A stretch of DNA of 64,000 bases. It comes from Paenarthrobacter aurescens TC1 (GTDB lineage: Bacteria > Actinomycetota > Actinomycetes > Actinomycetales > Micrococcaceae). Shown in pieces: positions 1 through 13,577 of the stretch (position 1 is the first letter of the stretch; each line of letters opens with the position of its first letter). The stretch spans positions 3,224,001 to 3,288,000 of the forward strand of contig CP000474.1 in assembly GCA_000014925.1 (NCBI GenBank), given 5' to 3'. The position numbers were made by a program, and so were the translations under genes. The notes under the pieces are model-generated. The model did not search any database, had not been told where the DNA came from, and saw only the letters and a program-made list of their open reading frames with translations.

Positions 1-110
1 GATTTGGCCTCATCCACGTGGACTTCGAGACCCAGGAAAGGACTCCGAAGGATTCCTTTTACTGGTACCGGGCGCTGGGTCGTGCACGCCACCACCACCG
101 GCATATTTAG
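1..110 (+). CDS. Glycoside hydrolase family 1 (beta-glucosidase), C-terminal fragment
   Basis: Only the last 35 codons lie in the window; the reading frame begins at base 3 and stops with TAG at 108-110. The residues FGLIHVDFETQERTPKDS followed by FYWYR match the conserved end of GH1 beta-glucosidases, where the last barrel strand and helix carry the (F/Y)G(L/I)xxVDxxTQxRxxKxS signature. The tail ends in an Arg/His-rich stretch. The catalytic residues are upstream of the window, so substrate cannot be judged. Family assignment is from the motif; beta-glucosidase activity is inferred. Confidence 0.8.
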   Translation, partial: FGLIHVDFETQERTPKDSFYWYRALGRARHHHRHI

Positions 111-152
111 CCCGCCTGAGTTAACTTGACCCTTGCAGTTCGGAACGCCGCC

Positions 153-278
153 CTATTTGTTCTTGTTGGCGCGCCGAATCCGCTTTGCGCGTTCGATCTC
201 GCTCTTGAAGTTCTTTCGACCCCACAACACGCCGCCGCCGATAGCCGCAATGACTGCCAGGAAAATCAGGAATTCCAT
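153..278 (-). CDS. Small single-pass membrane protein, 41 aa
   Basis: The protein starts MEFLIFLAVIAAIGGGVLW, one hydrophobic helix, and ends in a strongly basic tail (RKNFKSEIERAKRIRRANKNK split over residues 21-41). That gives a predicted N-out/C-in membrane peptide. The start at 278 is chosen because GGAGAGGAG stands just upstream; a longer in-frame reading to 374 has no ribosome-binding site and no hydrophobic start. The gene follows the giant membrane protein on the same strand by 28 bp and is probably co-transcribed with it. No function is recognised. Confidence 0.6.
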   Translation of the reverse strand: MEFLIFLAVIAAIGGGVLWGRKNFKSEIERAKRIRRANKNK

Positions 279-306
279 GGTGCACTCCTCTCCGTAGACT
301 GCAACA

Positions 307-3300
307 TTATCGGATTCCGTCATGGGTACGCGCAGGAGGGACGTCACTCGGATCTCCGCCTTGGCCCGGGCCACCGGTACTACTTGGCGGCTTCCGGTTC
401 AAACGCCATACAGCCAGCACGATCAGCGCCAAGGCTACAAGGGCAAGCATGGCGAAGGCGTAGGAGCGCAGCGCCCACATGACGCTCAGCGCCACCGCGA
501 TGGCACCCCACCACACCAGCAACCGTTCTGCCAAAAGCAGGCCTGCGGCCAGAAGCAGAACATGTGCCACAAGTACGTACAGTTGCTGAGACGACGTTCC
601 GCCGAAGATGGTTCCCAAAGACGTCAAGGACAACGCACCGGCGGCAATGCAAAGCCGGGGCAGGCCGTCCGTCCGTTGCCCCTTGACATAGCGCAGCCCT
701 GCTATAACGGCTCCAGCTACCACATACCATTGCGCGGCCCAGAACCAATCAGGCCTGGAACCGTCCACAAACAGCACTGCCCGTTGGAGGGCTGCAACAG
801 AGATCAGCCCCGCCAGCTCAGCTGCCAGCCACTTGCCGTGCGGCACCTCAACCACGGCCAATACCCCGGTTGCGGCCACCAGGACGAAGCCGAGCATGGA
901 CGTTTCGTCATGCCCCAGCCCCACCGCCGCAGATGAAGCAACAGCCAAGGCCGCTGCGGCAGACAGCGAGTTCCGTCGCCAGTGTTGCCCGCTGATGGCC
1001 GGTCCGCCGAACATCTTCAGTGAATAGAGGATCACCGCGGTCCCCACACCGCCAAAGAAACAAGCGGCGTAGTCGCTCCAGACGCCCGTAGGCAGCCCCT
1101 GCAGCAAACCGTCGACGGCGGGAACCGCCCCTACCAGCACTGCCGGAGCAGCTGCCGCGTAGAGAGCGGGCAATCGTTCAAAGTGCGAGACCGCGAACAA
1201 GACACCGGCCAGCACCAACACAGACAGTCCAGCCAGGGAATAGGAAACGCCCAAGGTCAGCAGGCCGCCGGCAACGGTGAACGCCATGGCTGAGTTGAGC
1301 CAGAACCACCGCTCCGTGACAGCAACCTCTACTCCGGCAGCCGCCTTTTCGGGCCCGAACACGGCCCTGGCAGCAATCATGGCGACTGCAAGGGCCAGCA
1401 GGACAACAGGTACTTGGGACTTGTCCAGCAGTGGCTGGTGCAGCCACGTTGATGCAGGGAACAAGAGTGCCGGCCCGGCTGCGATGACGCCCGCCCCTAT
1501 AGCCGCGACACCGAAGTATCGGGATCCGCGTGTACCGAGGATCCGCCAGACGACCGCAGCGGAAGCCGGGACCAGGGCCAACTGAAGCATGACCACCCAG
1601 CGGCCACCGCCGTCGTAATCTCCTGCGAGCAAGTAGACGAACGGCAGCAAGAGTTGGGCACCCAAGGTGGCCCGGACCGTTGCCTGTTGGAAGGCGACAT
1701 CGACGCCAAGCCTGCGCAGGACCAAAGTCAGCACATGCTGCGCCACGAATACCAGCGCCAGACTGATGGACACCGCTGCCGGCGACTCCGTGACATCGGC
1801 CACTGTCACAGCAATGAAGGCGCCACCAAGCACCCGGACCGCCAGCAAGTAGCCACCCCGGATCAATCGGTGGCGGATCACACCCACCATGAAACCGCCG
1901 TAGGCCGCAAAGATGCCAAGCAAAATTTGGACGTCCCGGATATCCCCCAAGCGAAGAGCCAAGAGGAGCACCAAAGCGGCGGGGGCGAAGATCCACGCGG
2001 CGGCGTGCTCTCGCAGAATCGCACTGACAATGACGGCAGCCAGGGCCGTTGTAACCGCTGCAACTCCCGGTTGCCAGCTGTCCCTGACGCCCCACCCTCC
2101 CAACTCCGTGGTGACAGTAAGGAAAGTGGTGGCTGCGGCCATGAGGGCAAGCACAGCACCGGCGTCGAACACGGAAGCACGCGGGTAGCGGCGGCGGCTG
2201 CCCGCACGCAGGGGAAGGATCAGCTGGAGCGCAGCTGCCACTACAACCACAAGTCCCACGGACGCAATTTCACCGGCGAGGCGAATACTCCAGCCATCAC
2301 GCATCGCGTCCCCGTAGGCCGATGCCACCAAAACGGTGCCGACTATCCGAGCCAGCCACCAATAGCACTGTCTATGGAAGGTCGGGGAAATGCGCACGGC
2401 TGTTACGACAAGGTAGGCAAGCAGGGCCAGGAGGACAACATTTGCCTGCGTCCAGGACACGAATGCTGCTGCCATGCTGCCGGCAATAGCCGCAGTGGCC
2501 GGAGCGATTACTTCAGCCACCGAAGGGCGCCACGCATCCCGGGTGCCTGGATCCCGATGAGATTGCGGGAACACCAGGAGGCCTGAGGCCAAGCCTGCCA
2601 ACAAGACAACCAGAACAGCTGCAGCAACAGCCGGGCGACCGGATGCGGCATCGAACGCCGGCAAGGCAAGAAGCCCGGCCACTGCGGCGCCGCCAAAGCC
2701 AGCCACGGAGGCTTGCGGGGCCAACAACCGGACTCCCCCGCGTTCCAGCCCGGCACTGAGCAGTTGCTGCACAGATGCTCCGGCGACGAGCGCTATCAGA
2801 GAGTACGCAGTCCGGTCCGGATTTCCCGTAAAGATGCCTGCCACCCCGGCGGGTACAGCCAAGGTGATGGCGATCCGCCCCGCAAGAATCAAGTACTGGC
2901 AATAAGAAGCCGGCCTGATCAACGCCCGCAAGAACCAATAAAGTGCGGCGGACGCCAAGAGTGCCGAGACGGTCCATGCACCCAGCAGGCCGCCCAGCGC
3001 ACCAGCCACCCCCAGCACTGCGACGGGGGCGAACTCCATGCCTTGGCCCAGTTTCCAAACAACCACCATGGCAGTCAGCATCGTCAAGGACAGAGGAACG
3101 TAGTTGGGGAGGTCGAACGCTCCAAACTCCAGCACCACCGTGAGTACTGCCGAGGTGACTAGCTGCAACGCCAGGCATGAGACGGCGTCATACCACCAGG
3201 AGTGCGGCAGCAGCCTCTTACCACCGTAGGCGACTCCCAAGGATTGGACTCCCAGGCAGATTGCCGCAGCCAACATCACCGAACTCACATCAGCGGTGAC

Positions 3301-4554
3301 GTCCCATACCACTCCGAGTAAAGCCAGTGTCAGTGCAGCCCGTGCAGCATAAAGATGCTGCACCCTGTACCGTGCCTGCGGGACGAAGAACATCACAGCA
3401 AAGTAGACACCACACATCAACATCACCCAGGCGTACTCCCCCTTGGACAAAAGATGCGGTGTGAGGGTCACGGCCACGGCCACCAGAGGAACCAACGAGG
3501 GGTGCAGCACCATCAGCGGACGGACGTACAACGGAGGAAGCCACCTGGGATTCAGCAAGGCAACAACAGTCAGGAGAATGGCCACTCCGATGAGTGCCGT
3601 GAAATACCAGACCAAGGCGCCCCCAAGAACGGAAACACCGGACCACGCCGTTGAGACGACAAAGCTGAGGGACAAGAAGGCCAGGACTTTGTTGTCCAGC
3701 CTCACGGCTGTGTAGGCATAAACCGCTGTCCCCAACAACGACGTGACCAGCCAAGCCGCAGGACCGTTGTGTAGCACGAAGTTGTACATGGCCAGCCCGG
3801 TAACGGGTATGAGCGCCAAGCCTGTTCCGACGAAGGCAACGGCAGCCGGCCTGAGGCGGGCTACGCGCGCGTGGATGACCATACCTGACACGTAGAACAG
3901 CGCAGTGATGAACCAGATGCCTACGAAGCGGAAGAGAGCAGGAAGGCTCGTGCCCACGAAGAGCGCCCCCGCTGCGACGAGGAGGAGGCTGGCAACGTAA
4001 AGCGTGATGTTGATGTTTTGCTGGTCACGCTTCTCCTTGCGCGCAGCAGCAGCCTCAGGAGTTTCCCGTACTACCGGCGGGGGCGGAACCGGGGAAGCAA
4101 CTTGTTGATATGGCGCAGGCTGCCGGGCGGCCGGCGGAGGCATTGGGGGCCTGGCCTGCTGACTCGCTGGCTGCGGGGAAGGCGGCCGGAAAGGCGACCG
4201 GACGTCCGGCAGAGGCATCGCGGGTGGAGCCGGTGCTTGTACGGGCCGCTGGAGGTACACCGGGGCCGGCGGGGAGCTTACGGGGGCCGGCGGCGAGCTT
4301 ACGGGGGCCGGCGGGGAGCTTATGGGGGCTTGCTGGGCCGTCCGGGCGGCTGCCCTGTTCACGTCCTGCCCCTTGGCTTCCGCGTCCCGCCAGCCAGCCA
4401 CGTGACCGGCAAGGTAGCCCGCTTGGTAAGCGGCGGCCTTGTCCGGCGCCACGTAAGCATCGTCTGAAGTCCCCCGGCGCCCCATTGCCACCCCCAGCGC
4501 ATAGCCAACCGCGCCCACGATGACGATGAGCAGCAGTAAGAGGAATGCAGTCAT
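307..4554 (-). CDS. Giant polytopic membrane protein, 1415 aa (SCO7613-like)
   Basis: The protein opens with a hydrophobic helix (residues about 3-24), then a polar Gly/Arg stretch, then a proline-rich linker at about 75-165 that contains three copies of the heptad SSPPAPV. From about residue 180 to near the C-terminus it is an almost unbroken run of hydrophobic helices, more than 30 by eye, with only short charged loops (RLRP, RREHA, RGSR). This architecture resembles the actinobacterial membrane proteins named after SCO7613; the transport or scaffold role is unknown. The start ATG at 4554 has AAGGAGC upstream. It lies just downstream of tuf on the same strand but is separated from it by a strong terminator. 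No catalytic motif was seen. Confidence 0.75.
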   Translation of the reverse strand: MTAFLLLLLIVIVGAVGYALGVAMGRRGTSDDAYVAPDKAAAYQAGYLAGHVAGWRDAEAKGQDVNRAAARTAQQAPISSPPAPVSSPPAPVSSPPAPVYLQRPVQAPAPPAMPLPDVRSPFRPPSPQPASQQARPPMPPPAARQPAPYQQVASPVPPPPVVRETPEAAAARKEKRDQQNINITLYVASLLLVAAGALFVGTSLPALFRFVGIWFITALFYVSGMVIHARVARLRPAAVAFVGTGLALIPVTGLAMYNFVLHNGPAAWLVTSLLGTAVYAYTAVRLDNKVLAFLSLSFVVSTAWSGVSVLGGALVWYFTALIGVAILLTVVALLNPRWLPPLYVRPLMVLHPSLVPLVAVAVTLTPHLLSKGEYAWVMLMCGVYFAVMFFVPQARYRVQHLYAARAALTLALLGVVWDVTADVSSVMLAAAICLGVQSLGVAYGGKRLLPHSWWYDAVSCLALQLVTSAVLTVVLEFGAFDLPNYVPLSLTMLTAMVVVWKLGQGMEFAPVAVLGVAGALGGLLGAWTVSALLASAALYWFLRALIRPASYCQYLILAGRIAITLAVPAGVAGIFTGNPDRTAYSLIALVAGASVQQLLSAGLERGGVRLLAPQASVAGFGGAAVAGLLALPAFDAASGRPAVAAAVLVVLLAGLASGLLVFPQSHRDPGTRDAWRPSVAEVIAPATAAIAGSMAAAFVSWTQANVVLLALLAYLVVTAVRISPTFHRQCYWWLARIVGTVLVASAYGDAMRDGWSIRLAGEIASVGLVVVVAAALQLILPLRAGSRRRYPRASVFDAGAVLALMAAATTFLTVTTELGGWGVRDSWQPGVAAVTTALAAVIVSAILREHAAAWIFAPAALVLLLALRLGDIRDVQILLGIFAAYGGFMVGVIRHRLIRGGYLLAVRVLGGAFIAVTVADVTESPAAVSISLALVFVAQHVLTLVLRRLGVDVAFQQATVRATLGAQLLLPFVYLLAGDYDGGGRWVVMLQLALVPASAAVVWRILGTRGSRYFGVAAIGAGVIAAGPALLFPASTWLHQPLLDKSQVPVVLLALAVAMIAARAVFGPEKAAAGVEVAVTERWFWLNSAMAFTVAGGLLTLGVSYSLAGLSVLVLAGVLFAVSHFERLPALYAAAAPAVLVGAVPAVDGLLQGLPTGVWSDYAACFFGGVGTAVILYSLKMFGGPAISGQHWRRNSLSAAAALAVASSAAVGLGHDETSMLGFVLVAATGVLAVVEVPHGKWLAAELAGLISVAALQRAVLFVDGSRPDWFWAAQWYVVAGAVIAGLRYVKGQRTDGLPRLCIAAGALSLTSLGTIFGGTSSQQLYVLVAHVLLLAAGLLLAERLLVWWGAIAVALSVMWALRSYAFAMLALVALALIVLAVWRLNRKPPSSTGGPGQGGDPSDVPPARTHDGIR
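4262..4324. repeat. Three tandem 21-bp coding repeats
   Basis: Units at 4262-4282, 4283-4303 and 4304-4324 differ by one or two bases each. Each encodes one SSPPAPV heptad in the proline-rich linker of the giant membrane protein. Repeat number is likely to vary between strains by slippage (inference). Confidence 0.85.
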
Positions 4555-4625
4555 GGAAGCTCCTTGGTTATGCCGGACGCGGCAAGTGCACGGCCTTTAT
4601 CCATTCGATAGATTAACTATAGCAA

Positions 4626-4659
4626 AAAGAACCCCACCGCCGAAGCGGTGGGGTTCTTT
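4626..4659 (-). terminator. Intrinsic terminator of the str operon after tuf
   Basis: A perfect 15-bp stem (4626-4640 with 4645-4659) closes a CGAA tetraloop (TTCG on the minus strand). On the minus strand it is followed by a run of five T. It separates tuf from the giant membrane protein gene. The T/A tracts on both sides could make it bidirectional, although no plus-strand gene ends here. Confidence 0.92.
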
Positions 4660-4708
4660 CTAACTAACTACCGGCTGGGCCGGAGCGTCACCGATCTACA
4701 AGTAGAGA

Positions 4709-5899
4709 CTACTTGATGATGCTGGTGACACGTCCCGAACCAACGGTGCGGCCGCCTTCGCGGATAGCGAAGCCGAGGCCCTCTTCCATAGCGATCGGCT
4801 GGATGAGCGCAACGGTCATCTCAGTGTTGTCGCCAGGCATAACCATTTCCGTGCCTTCCGGCAGGGTGATAACGCCGGTTACGTCCGTGGTACGGAAGTA
4901 GAACTGCGGGCGGTAGTTGGAGTAGAACGGGTTGTGACGTCCGCCTTCGTCCTTGGAAAGGATGTAGACGTTAGCCTCGAAGTCGGTGTGCGGGGTGATG
5001 GAACCCGGCTTGACGACAACCTGGCCACGCTCGACATCGTCGCGCTTCAGACCGCGGAGCAGGAGGCCACAGTTCTCGCCGGCCCATGCTTCGTCGAGCT
5101 GCTTGTGGAACATCTCGATACCGGTAACCGTGGTCTTCTGGATCGGGCGGATGCCAACGATCTCAACCTCGGAGTTGATGGCGAGAGTTCCACGCTCGGC
5201 GCGGCCCGTAACAACGGTGCCACGACCGGTGATCGTGAAGACGTCTTCGATCGGCATCAGGAACGGCTTGTCGCGGTCACGTACGGGGTCCGGAACGGAC
5301 TCGTCGACAGCTGCCATCAGGTCCTGGACGGACTTGACCCAAACCGGGTCGCCTTCCAGAGCCTTGAGGCCGGAAACGCGAACAACCGGAGCCTCATCGC
5401 CATCGAAGCCCTGCGAGCTCAGGAGCTCACGAACTTCCATTTCGACGAGGTCGAGGAGTTCTTCGTCATCAACCATGTCGGACTTGTTCAGTGCGACCAG
5501 CAGGTAGGGAACACCAACCTGGCGGGCGAGCAGAACGTGCTCACGGGTCTGAGCCATCGGACCATCGGTTGCAGCAACCACGAGGATTGCGCCGTCCATC
5601 TGGGCAGCACCGGTGATCATGTTCTTGATGTAGTCAGCGTGACCCGGGGCGTCTACGTGTGCGTAGTGGCGCTTCTCGGTCTGGTACTCCACGTGGGAGA
5701 TGTTGATGGTAATACCGCGCTGGCGCTCTTCCGGAGCAGAGTCGATCGACGCGAAGTCGCGCTGCTCGTTGAGATCCGGGTACTGGTCGTACAGCACCTT
5801 GGAAATGGCGGCAGTCAGCGTCGTCTTACCGTGGTCAACGTGACCAATGGTGCCGATGTTGACGTGCGGCTTAGTCCGCTCGAACTTTGCCTTTGCCAC
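4709..5899 (-). CDS. tuf: Elongation factor Tu
   Basis: 396 aa, the usual length. EF-Tu delivers aminoacyl-tRNA to the ribosomal A site in the cytosol at the cost of GTP. The P-loop [10 protein letters not shown] is at about residues 19-28, the switch region has [13 protein letters not shown] is the G3 motif and NKSDMVD the G4 motif. The beta-barrel domains 2 and 3 follow, with [13 protein letters not shown]. The start is GTG at 5899, preceded by a very strong AGGAGG. It is the last gene of rpsL-rpsG-fusA-tuf. A separate promoter in the 231-bp gap upstream probably gives extra expression. Confidence 0.98.
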   Translation of the reverse strand: MAKAKFERTKPHVNIGTIGHVDHGKTTLTAAISKVLYDQYPDLNEQRDFASIDSAPEERQRGITINISHVEYQTEKRHYAHVDAPGHADYIKNMITGAAQMDGAILVVAATDGPMAQTREHVLLARQVGVPYLLVALNKSDMVDDEELLDLVEMEVRELLSSQGFDGDEAPVVRVSGLKALEGDPVWVKSVQDLMAAVDESVPDPVRDRDKPFLMPIEDVFTITGRGTVVTGRAERGTLAINSEVEIVGIRPIQKTTVTGIEMFHKQLDEAWAGENCGLLLRGLKRDDVERGQVVVKPGSITPHTDFEANVYILSKDEGGRHNPFYSNYRPQFYFRTTDVTGVITLPEGTEMVMPGDNTEMTVALIQPIAMEEGLGFAIREGGRTVGSGRVTSIIK

Positions 5900-5968
5900 A
5901 GGTTCCTCCTAGAACGATTTCAAGTGAAGTGCTCCTCGGCCGCGCTTTTCGCGGCAGAAACTTTAGCA

Positions 5969-5997
5969 AGTCTACTTGGGGGCTTGGTTTTGGTGAA
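5969..5997 (-). promoter_or_regulatory. Putative tuf promoter
   Basis: On the minus strand TTCACC (5992-5997) and TAGACT (5969-5974) are separated by 17 bp. The same TAGACT -10 word occurs before tRNA-Trp, rpsL and asd. The predicted leader then carries a small hairpin, GCCGCG with CGCGGC (5939-5955), before the Shine-Dalgarno sequence. Confidence 0.5.
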
Positions 5998-6130
5998 ATT
6001 GCAGATTCAGGAACCAATGGTAGTTCCTCGAGCCTGTTTGCGCAGTGGCCGGGCCGCGGCTGTCGCCGCAGCCCCGCCTCAAGCGCTCAGATGCCTTCCC
6101 GATACCGGAATTGCATCCGTTACCGGGAGA

Positions 6131-8245
6131 TTACTCGCCGCGGGTTTTCTGGATGATCTCGTCGGCTACTGCCTTGGGGACCTCCGCGTAGCTGTTGAAC
6201 GTCATGGAGTACACAGCGCGACCCTGGGTCTTGGACCGGAGGTCACCGATGTAGCCGAACATGCCGGACAGCGGAACGTGTGCACGGATAACCTTCACAC
6301 CTGCAGCGTCTTCCATGGACTGCATCTGGCCACGACGGGCGTTCAGGTCACCAATAACATCACCCATGTATTCCTCAGGTGTGCGGACCTCAACATCCAT
6401 CAGCGGTTCAAGCAGAACAGGGTTCGCCTTACGTGCAGCTTCCTTGAAAGCCATACGTCCGGCGATCTTGAACGCCATTTCCGAGGAGTCAACATCGTGG
6501 GACGCGCCATCAATCAGCGTGGCCTTGATACCGACAACCGGGTAACCGGCCAGGACGCCGTCGTTCAGTGCATCCTGGATACCAGCGTCAACGGACGGGA
6601 TGTATTCGCGCGGAACGCGGCCACCAGTGACCTTGTTCTCAAACGCGTACAGCTCGCCGGAAGCGGTGTCCATGGGCTCGATCGCAATCTGGATCTTTGC
6701 GAACTGACCCGAACCACCGGTCTGCTTCTTGTGCGTGTAGTCAAGGCGCTCAACGGCGCGCTTGATGGTTTCGCGGTAAGCAACCTGCGGCTTGCCAACG
6801 TTTGCCTCGACCTTGAATTCGCGGCGCATGCGGTCCACCAGGATGTCCAGGTGGAGCTCGCCCATGCCGGCGATGATGGTCTGGCCCGTGTCTTCGTTGA
6901 GGGAGACCTGGAAGGTCGGGTCCTCAGCGGAGAGCTTCTGGATGGCCGTGGAGAGCTTCTCCTGGTCACCCTTGGTGTTGGGTTCGATCGCAACCGAGAT
7001 CACGGGCTCCGGGAAGCTCATGGACTCGAGGACGATCTGGTTGTTCGCATCGCACAGGGTGTCGCCTGTGGTGGTGTCCTTCAGACCGATGGCTGCATAG
7101 ATGTGGCCGGCGGTAGCGCCCTCGACGGGCATTTCCTTGTTGGCGTGCATCTGGAACAGCTTGCCGATGCGTTCCTTCTTGCCCTTGGTGGAGTTAACCA
7201 CCTGGGCGCCAGCCTCGACGTGACCGGAGTACACGCGGACGAAGGTCAGCTGACCGAAGAACGGGTGCGCAGCAATCTTGAAGGCGAGGGCCGAGAACGG
7301 CTCGTCGGCAGACGGCTTGCGGGTGAGTTCCTTCTCTTCGTCGCGGGGATCGTGACCGATCATCGGCGGGACGTCGAGCGGGTTCGGCAGGAAGTCAACA
7401 ACAGCGTCAAGCATCGGCTGGACGCCACGGTTCTTGAAGGCAGAACCACAGAACACCGGGTAGAGCTCAGAGTTGATGGTCATCTTGCGGATGCCGGCTT
7501 TGATCTCTTCGAGGGTGAGTTCTTCACCTTCGAGGTACTTCTCCATGAGCTCTTCGGAAGCCTCGGCCACAGTCTCAACGAGCTGCGCACGGTACTCTTC
7601 GGCCTTGGCCTGGAGGTCCGCCGGGATTTCCTGCACTTCGTAGGAAGCGCCCATGGTGACGTCACCCTTAGCGTCGCCAGGCCAAACCAGGGCGCGCATT
7701 TCGAGGAGGTCAACAACACCGATGAAGTCGTTCTCAGCACCAATGGGCAGCTGCATAACCAGCGGCTTGGCACCAAGGCGGGAGATGATGGTATCTACGG
7801 TGAAGTAGAAGTCAGCACCCAGCTTGTCCATCTTGTTGACGAAGCAGATACGCGGAACGTTGTACTTGTCAGCCTGGCGCCAAACAGTCTCGGACTGCGG
7901 CTCCACGCCTTCCTTGCCGTCGAACACTGCGACTGCACCGTCGAGGACGCGCAAGGAGCGCTCAACCTCAACCGTGAAGTCAACGTGGCCCGGGGTGTCA
8001 ATGATGTTGATCTGGTTCTTGTCCCAGAAGCAAGTCACGGCGGCAGACGTGATGGTGATGCCGCGTTCCTTTTCCTGTTCCATCCAGTCAGTCGTCGAAG
8101 CGCCGTCGTGCGTCTCGCCGATCTTGTGGTTCACACCCGTGTAGAACAGGATGCGCTCGGTAGTGGTGGTCTTGCCGGCATCGATGTGGGCCATGATGCC
8201 GATGTTGCGGACCTTATTAAGGTCGGTAAGCACGTCCTGTGCCAC
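6131..8245 (-). CDS. fusA: Elongation factor G
   Basis: 704 aa. EF-G is the GTPase that drives translocation and, with RRF, ribosome recycling. The P-loop [16 protein letters not shown] is at about residues 19-34, switch II is [18 protein letters not shown] and the G4 motif is [10 protein letters not shown]. Domain II, then domains III-V with the conserved [14 protein letters not shown] segment, complete the protein. The start is GTG at 8245 with GGGAG upstream. It lies between rpsG and tuf, with a GC-rich hairpin in the rpsG-fusA gap. The long open frame antisense to tuf and fusA is a codon-bias shadow. Confidence 0.98.
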   Translation of the reverse strand: MAQDVLTDLNKVRNIGIMAHIDAGKTTTTERILFYTGVNHKIGETHDGASTTDWMEQEKERGITITSAAVTCFWDKNQINIIDTPGHVDFTVEVERSLRVLDGAVAVFDGKEGVEPQSETVWRQADKYNVPRICFVNKMDKLGADFYFTVDTIISRLGAKPLVMQLPIGAENDFIGVVDLLEMRALVWPGDAKGDVTMGASYEVQEIPADLQAKAEEYRAQLVETVAEASEELMEKYLEGEELTLEEIKAGIRKMTINSELYPVFCGSAFKNRGVQPMLDAVVDFLPNPLDVPPMIGHDPRDEEKELTRKPSADEPFSALAFKIAAHPFFGQLTFVRVYSGHVEAGAQVVNSTKGKKERIGKLFQMHANKEMPVEGATAGHIYAAIGLKDTTTGDTLCDANNQIVLESMSFPEPVISVAIEPNTKGDQEKLSTAIQKLSAEDPTFQVSLNEDTGQTIIAGMGELHLDILVDRMRREFKVEANVGKPQVAYRETIKRAVERLDYTHKKQTGGSGQFAKIQIAIEPMDTASGELYAFENKVTGGRVPREYIPSVDAGIQDALNDGVLAGYPVVGIKATLIDGASHDVDSSEMAFKIAGRMAFKEAARKANPVLLEPLMDVEVRTPEEYMGDVIGDLNARRGQMQSMEDAAGVKVIRAHVPLSGMFGYIGDLRSKTQGRAVYSMTFNSYAEVPKAVADEIIQKTRGE

Positions 8246-8275
8246 GGGGTCTCCCTTTCGGATGGACTACACGTT

Positions 8276-8302
8276 CGCCGCCGGCTCAGTGAGCCGGCGG
8301 CG
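8276..8302 (-). other. GC-rich intercistronic hairpin between rpsG and fusA
   Basis: A perfect 12-bp stem with a 3-base loop fills most of the 69-bp gap. No T-run follows it on the minus strand, so it is not a standard terminator. It may be an RNA processing or stabilising element, or may lower read-through so that EF-G and S7 are made in different amounts (inference). Confidence 0.6.
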
Positions 8303-8314
8303 TCCGGAAAGTTT

Positions 8315-8785
8315 TTACCAGCGGTAGTGTGCGAAGGCCTTGTTGGACTCGGCCATCTTGTGGGTGTCTTCGCGACGCTTCACAGCGGCACCAAGACCAT
8401 TTGAGGCATCCAGAATTTCGTTCTGGAGGCGCTCGGTCATGGTCTTCTCGCGGCGGGCCTTGGAGTAGCCCACGAGCCAACGCAGAGCGAGAGCGGTGGA
8501 GCGACCCGGCTTGACCTCAACCGGAACCTGGTAGGTAGCGCCACCAACACGGCGTGAACGCACCTCGAGGGAAGGCTTGACGTTGTCCATGGCCTTCTTG
8601 AGAGCGGCAACGGGGTCGCCGCCGGACTTGGCACGTGCACCTTCGAGTGCACCGTAAACGATGCGCTCTGCGGTGGACTTCTTGCCGTCGACAAGAACCT
8701 TGTTGATCAGCTGCGTGACCAACGGGGAGCCGTAAACGGGATCGGAAACTAGCGGCCGCTTCGGGGCCGGACCCTTGCGAGGCAT
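8315..8785 (-). CDS. rpsG: 30S ribosomal protein S7
   Basis: 156 aa, the standard length. S7 nucleates assembly of the 30S head on 16S rRNA and contacts E-site tRNA. The start [20 protein letters not shown] is typical; the C-terminus runs [24 protein letters not shown] at 8785 is chosen over a longer frame that would run back through rpsL. It starts one base after the rpsL stop codon, so translation is probably coupled. Confidence 0.97.
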   Translation of the reverse strand: MPRKGPAPKRPLVSDPVYGSPLVTQLINKVLVDGKKSTAERIVYGALEGARAKSGGDPVAALKKAMDNVKPSLEVRSRRVGGATYQVPVEVKPGRSTALALRWLVGYSKARREKTMTERLQNEILDASNGLGAAVKRREDTHKMAESNKAFAHYRW

Positions 8786-8786
8786 A

Positions 8787-9161
8787 TTACTTCTTCTCCA
8801 TCTTTGCGCCGTAACGGCTGCGAGCCTGCTTGCGGTTCTTGACACCCTGGGTGTCGAGTGCGCCGCGGACGATCTTGTAGCGGACACCCGGAAGGTCCTT
8901 AACACGACCACCACGGACGAGCACGATGGAGTGCTCCTGGAGGTTGTGGCCAACACCGGGGATGTAGGCGGTAACTTCTACGCCACCGTTGAGGCGCACA
9001 CGTGCAACCTTACGAAGAGCCGAGTTCGGCTTCTTGGGGGTGGTGGTGTAAACGCGGGTGCAAACACCGCGGCGCATCGGGCTGCCCTTCAGCGCGGGAG
9101 CCTTGGTCTTGGAGACCTTCGGCGTGCGGCCCTTGCGGACCAGCTGGTTAATCGTAGGCAC
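8787..9161 (-). CDS. rpsL: 30S ribosomal protein S12
   Basis: 124 aa. S12 sits at the decoding centre. The start is GTG at 9161 ([14 protein letters not shown] follows), with GGAG upstream; the longer frame to 9335 is non-coding leader. The streptomycin-site segment [13 protein letters not shown] keeps both lysines found in sensitive strains, and [11 protein letters not shown] is intact. It is the first gene of the str operon, 413 bp downstream of rpoC in the same direction. Confidence 0.97.
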   Translation of the reverse strand: MPTINQLVRKGRTPKVSKTKAPALKGSPMRRGVCTRVYTTTPKKPNSALRKVARVRLNGGVEVTAYIPGVGHNLQEHSIVLVRGGRVKDLPGVRYKIVRGALDTQGVKNRKQARSRYGAKMEKK

Positions 9162-9399
9162 TTTCGTGTTCTCCGTTGTTTGATCTCTGCCCCCACACAC
9201 AGGCGCCAGCCAGTGTAAACGTGGGAACTTTGGCGTTGCTCGTGCAGCCGGCCGAAACTCCGGTAGGCGTGCAAAAGTGCGGCATTCGTTGCGCATGTTG
9301 CCCGCAACCCGGAAACAGGCTCCACCCAGCACCATGAGAACAAAACCAAAATGATGCTGCGGCGGCCTTCATCCACTGCCACACAGAACAATTACCAAA

Positions 9400-9405
9400 A
9401 GTCTA
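9400..9405 (-). promoter_or_regulatory. Candidate -10 box of the str operon promoter
   Basis: TAGACT on the minus strand, identical to the -10 words proposed for tuf, tRNA-Trp and asd. The -35 is poor, so the call rests on the shared word and position. Confidence 0.35.
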
Positions 9406-9516
9406 GCACGGCTTGATCTGGCGCCTTAATCGGGTGTATGGAGGTCGACGGCGGAAGCCGGCTGCCGCCGTCGTCCTCCACTCCCCCGGCTTCCCGCCCG
9501 AAAAGCGGCGTTAACG

Positions 9517-9552
9517 GGTCAGGCCCCGCACTCACGAGTGCGGGGCCTGACC
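9517..9552 (-). terminator. Hairpin after rpoC
   Basis: A perfect 16-bp GC-rich stem (9517-9532 with 9537-9552) closes a 4-base loop, 22 bp after the rpoC stop. There is no T-run on either strand, so termination may be partial or of the actinobacterial U-less type. Confidence 0.65.
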
Positions 9553-9574
9553 GTCAAAGCGCTAACTGCCGCTT

Positions 9575-13474
<3,900 letters not shown>

Positions 13475-13577
13475 ATGGTCCCTGTTCTCTCTTGTTCTCT
13501 AAATTCTGAAGTCTTGGTTACGGGAAGAGGGAGTTGTTCCGACGGACAGTTGTTGAGGCTGTCCGCCGGAACAGCTG

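Larger units (their letters stand above)
9162..9574 (-). other. rpoC-rpsL intergenic region (413 bp)
   Basis: No gene is seen. It holds a hairpin after rpoC (9517-9552), a possible str promoter -10 (TAGACT, 9400-9405) and a roughly 240-nt leader rich in T on the coding strand (TTTTGGTTTTG) before rpsL. No clear -35 hexamer is visible; TAAGGC stands at the 17-bp spacing. Confidence 0.6.

Noticed and set aside
4934..8404. A 1156-codon open frame on the plus strand opposite tuf and fusA
   Set aside because: The minus strand encodes unmistakable EF-Tu and EF-G; the plus frame is a shadow from strong codon bias, with no domain and no ribosome-binding site.
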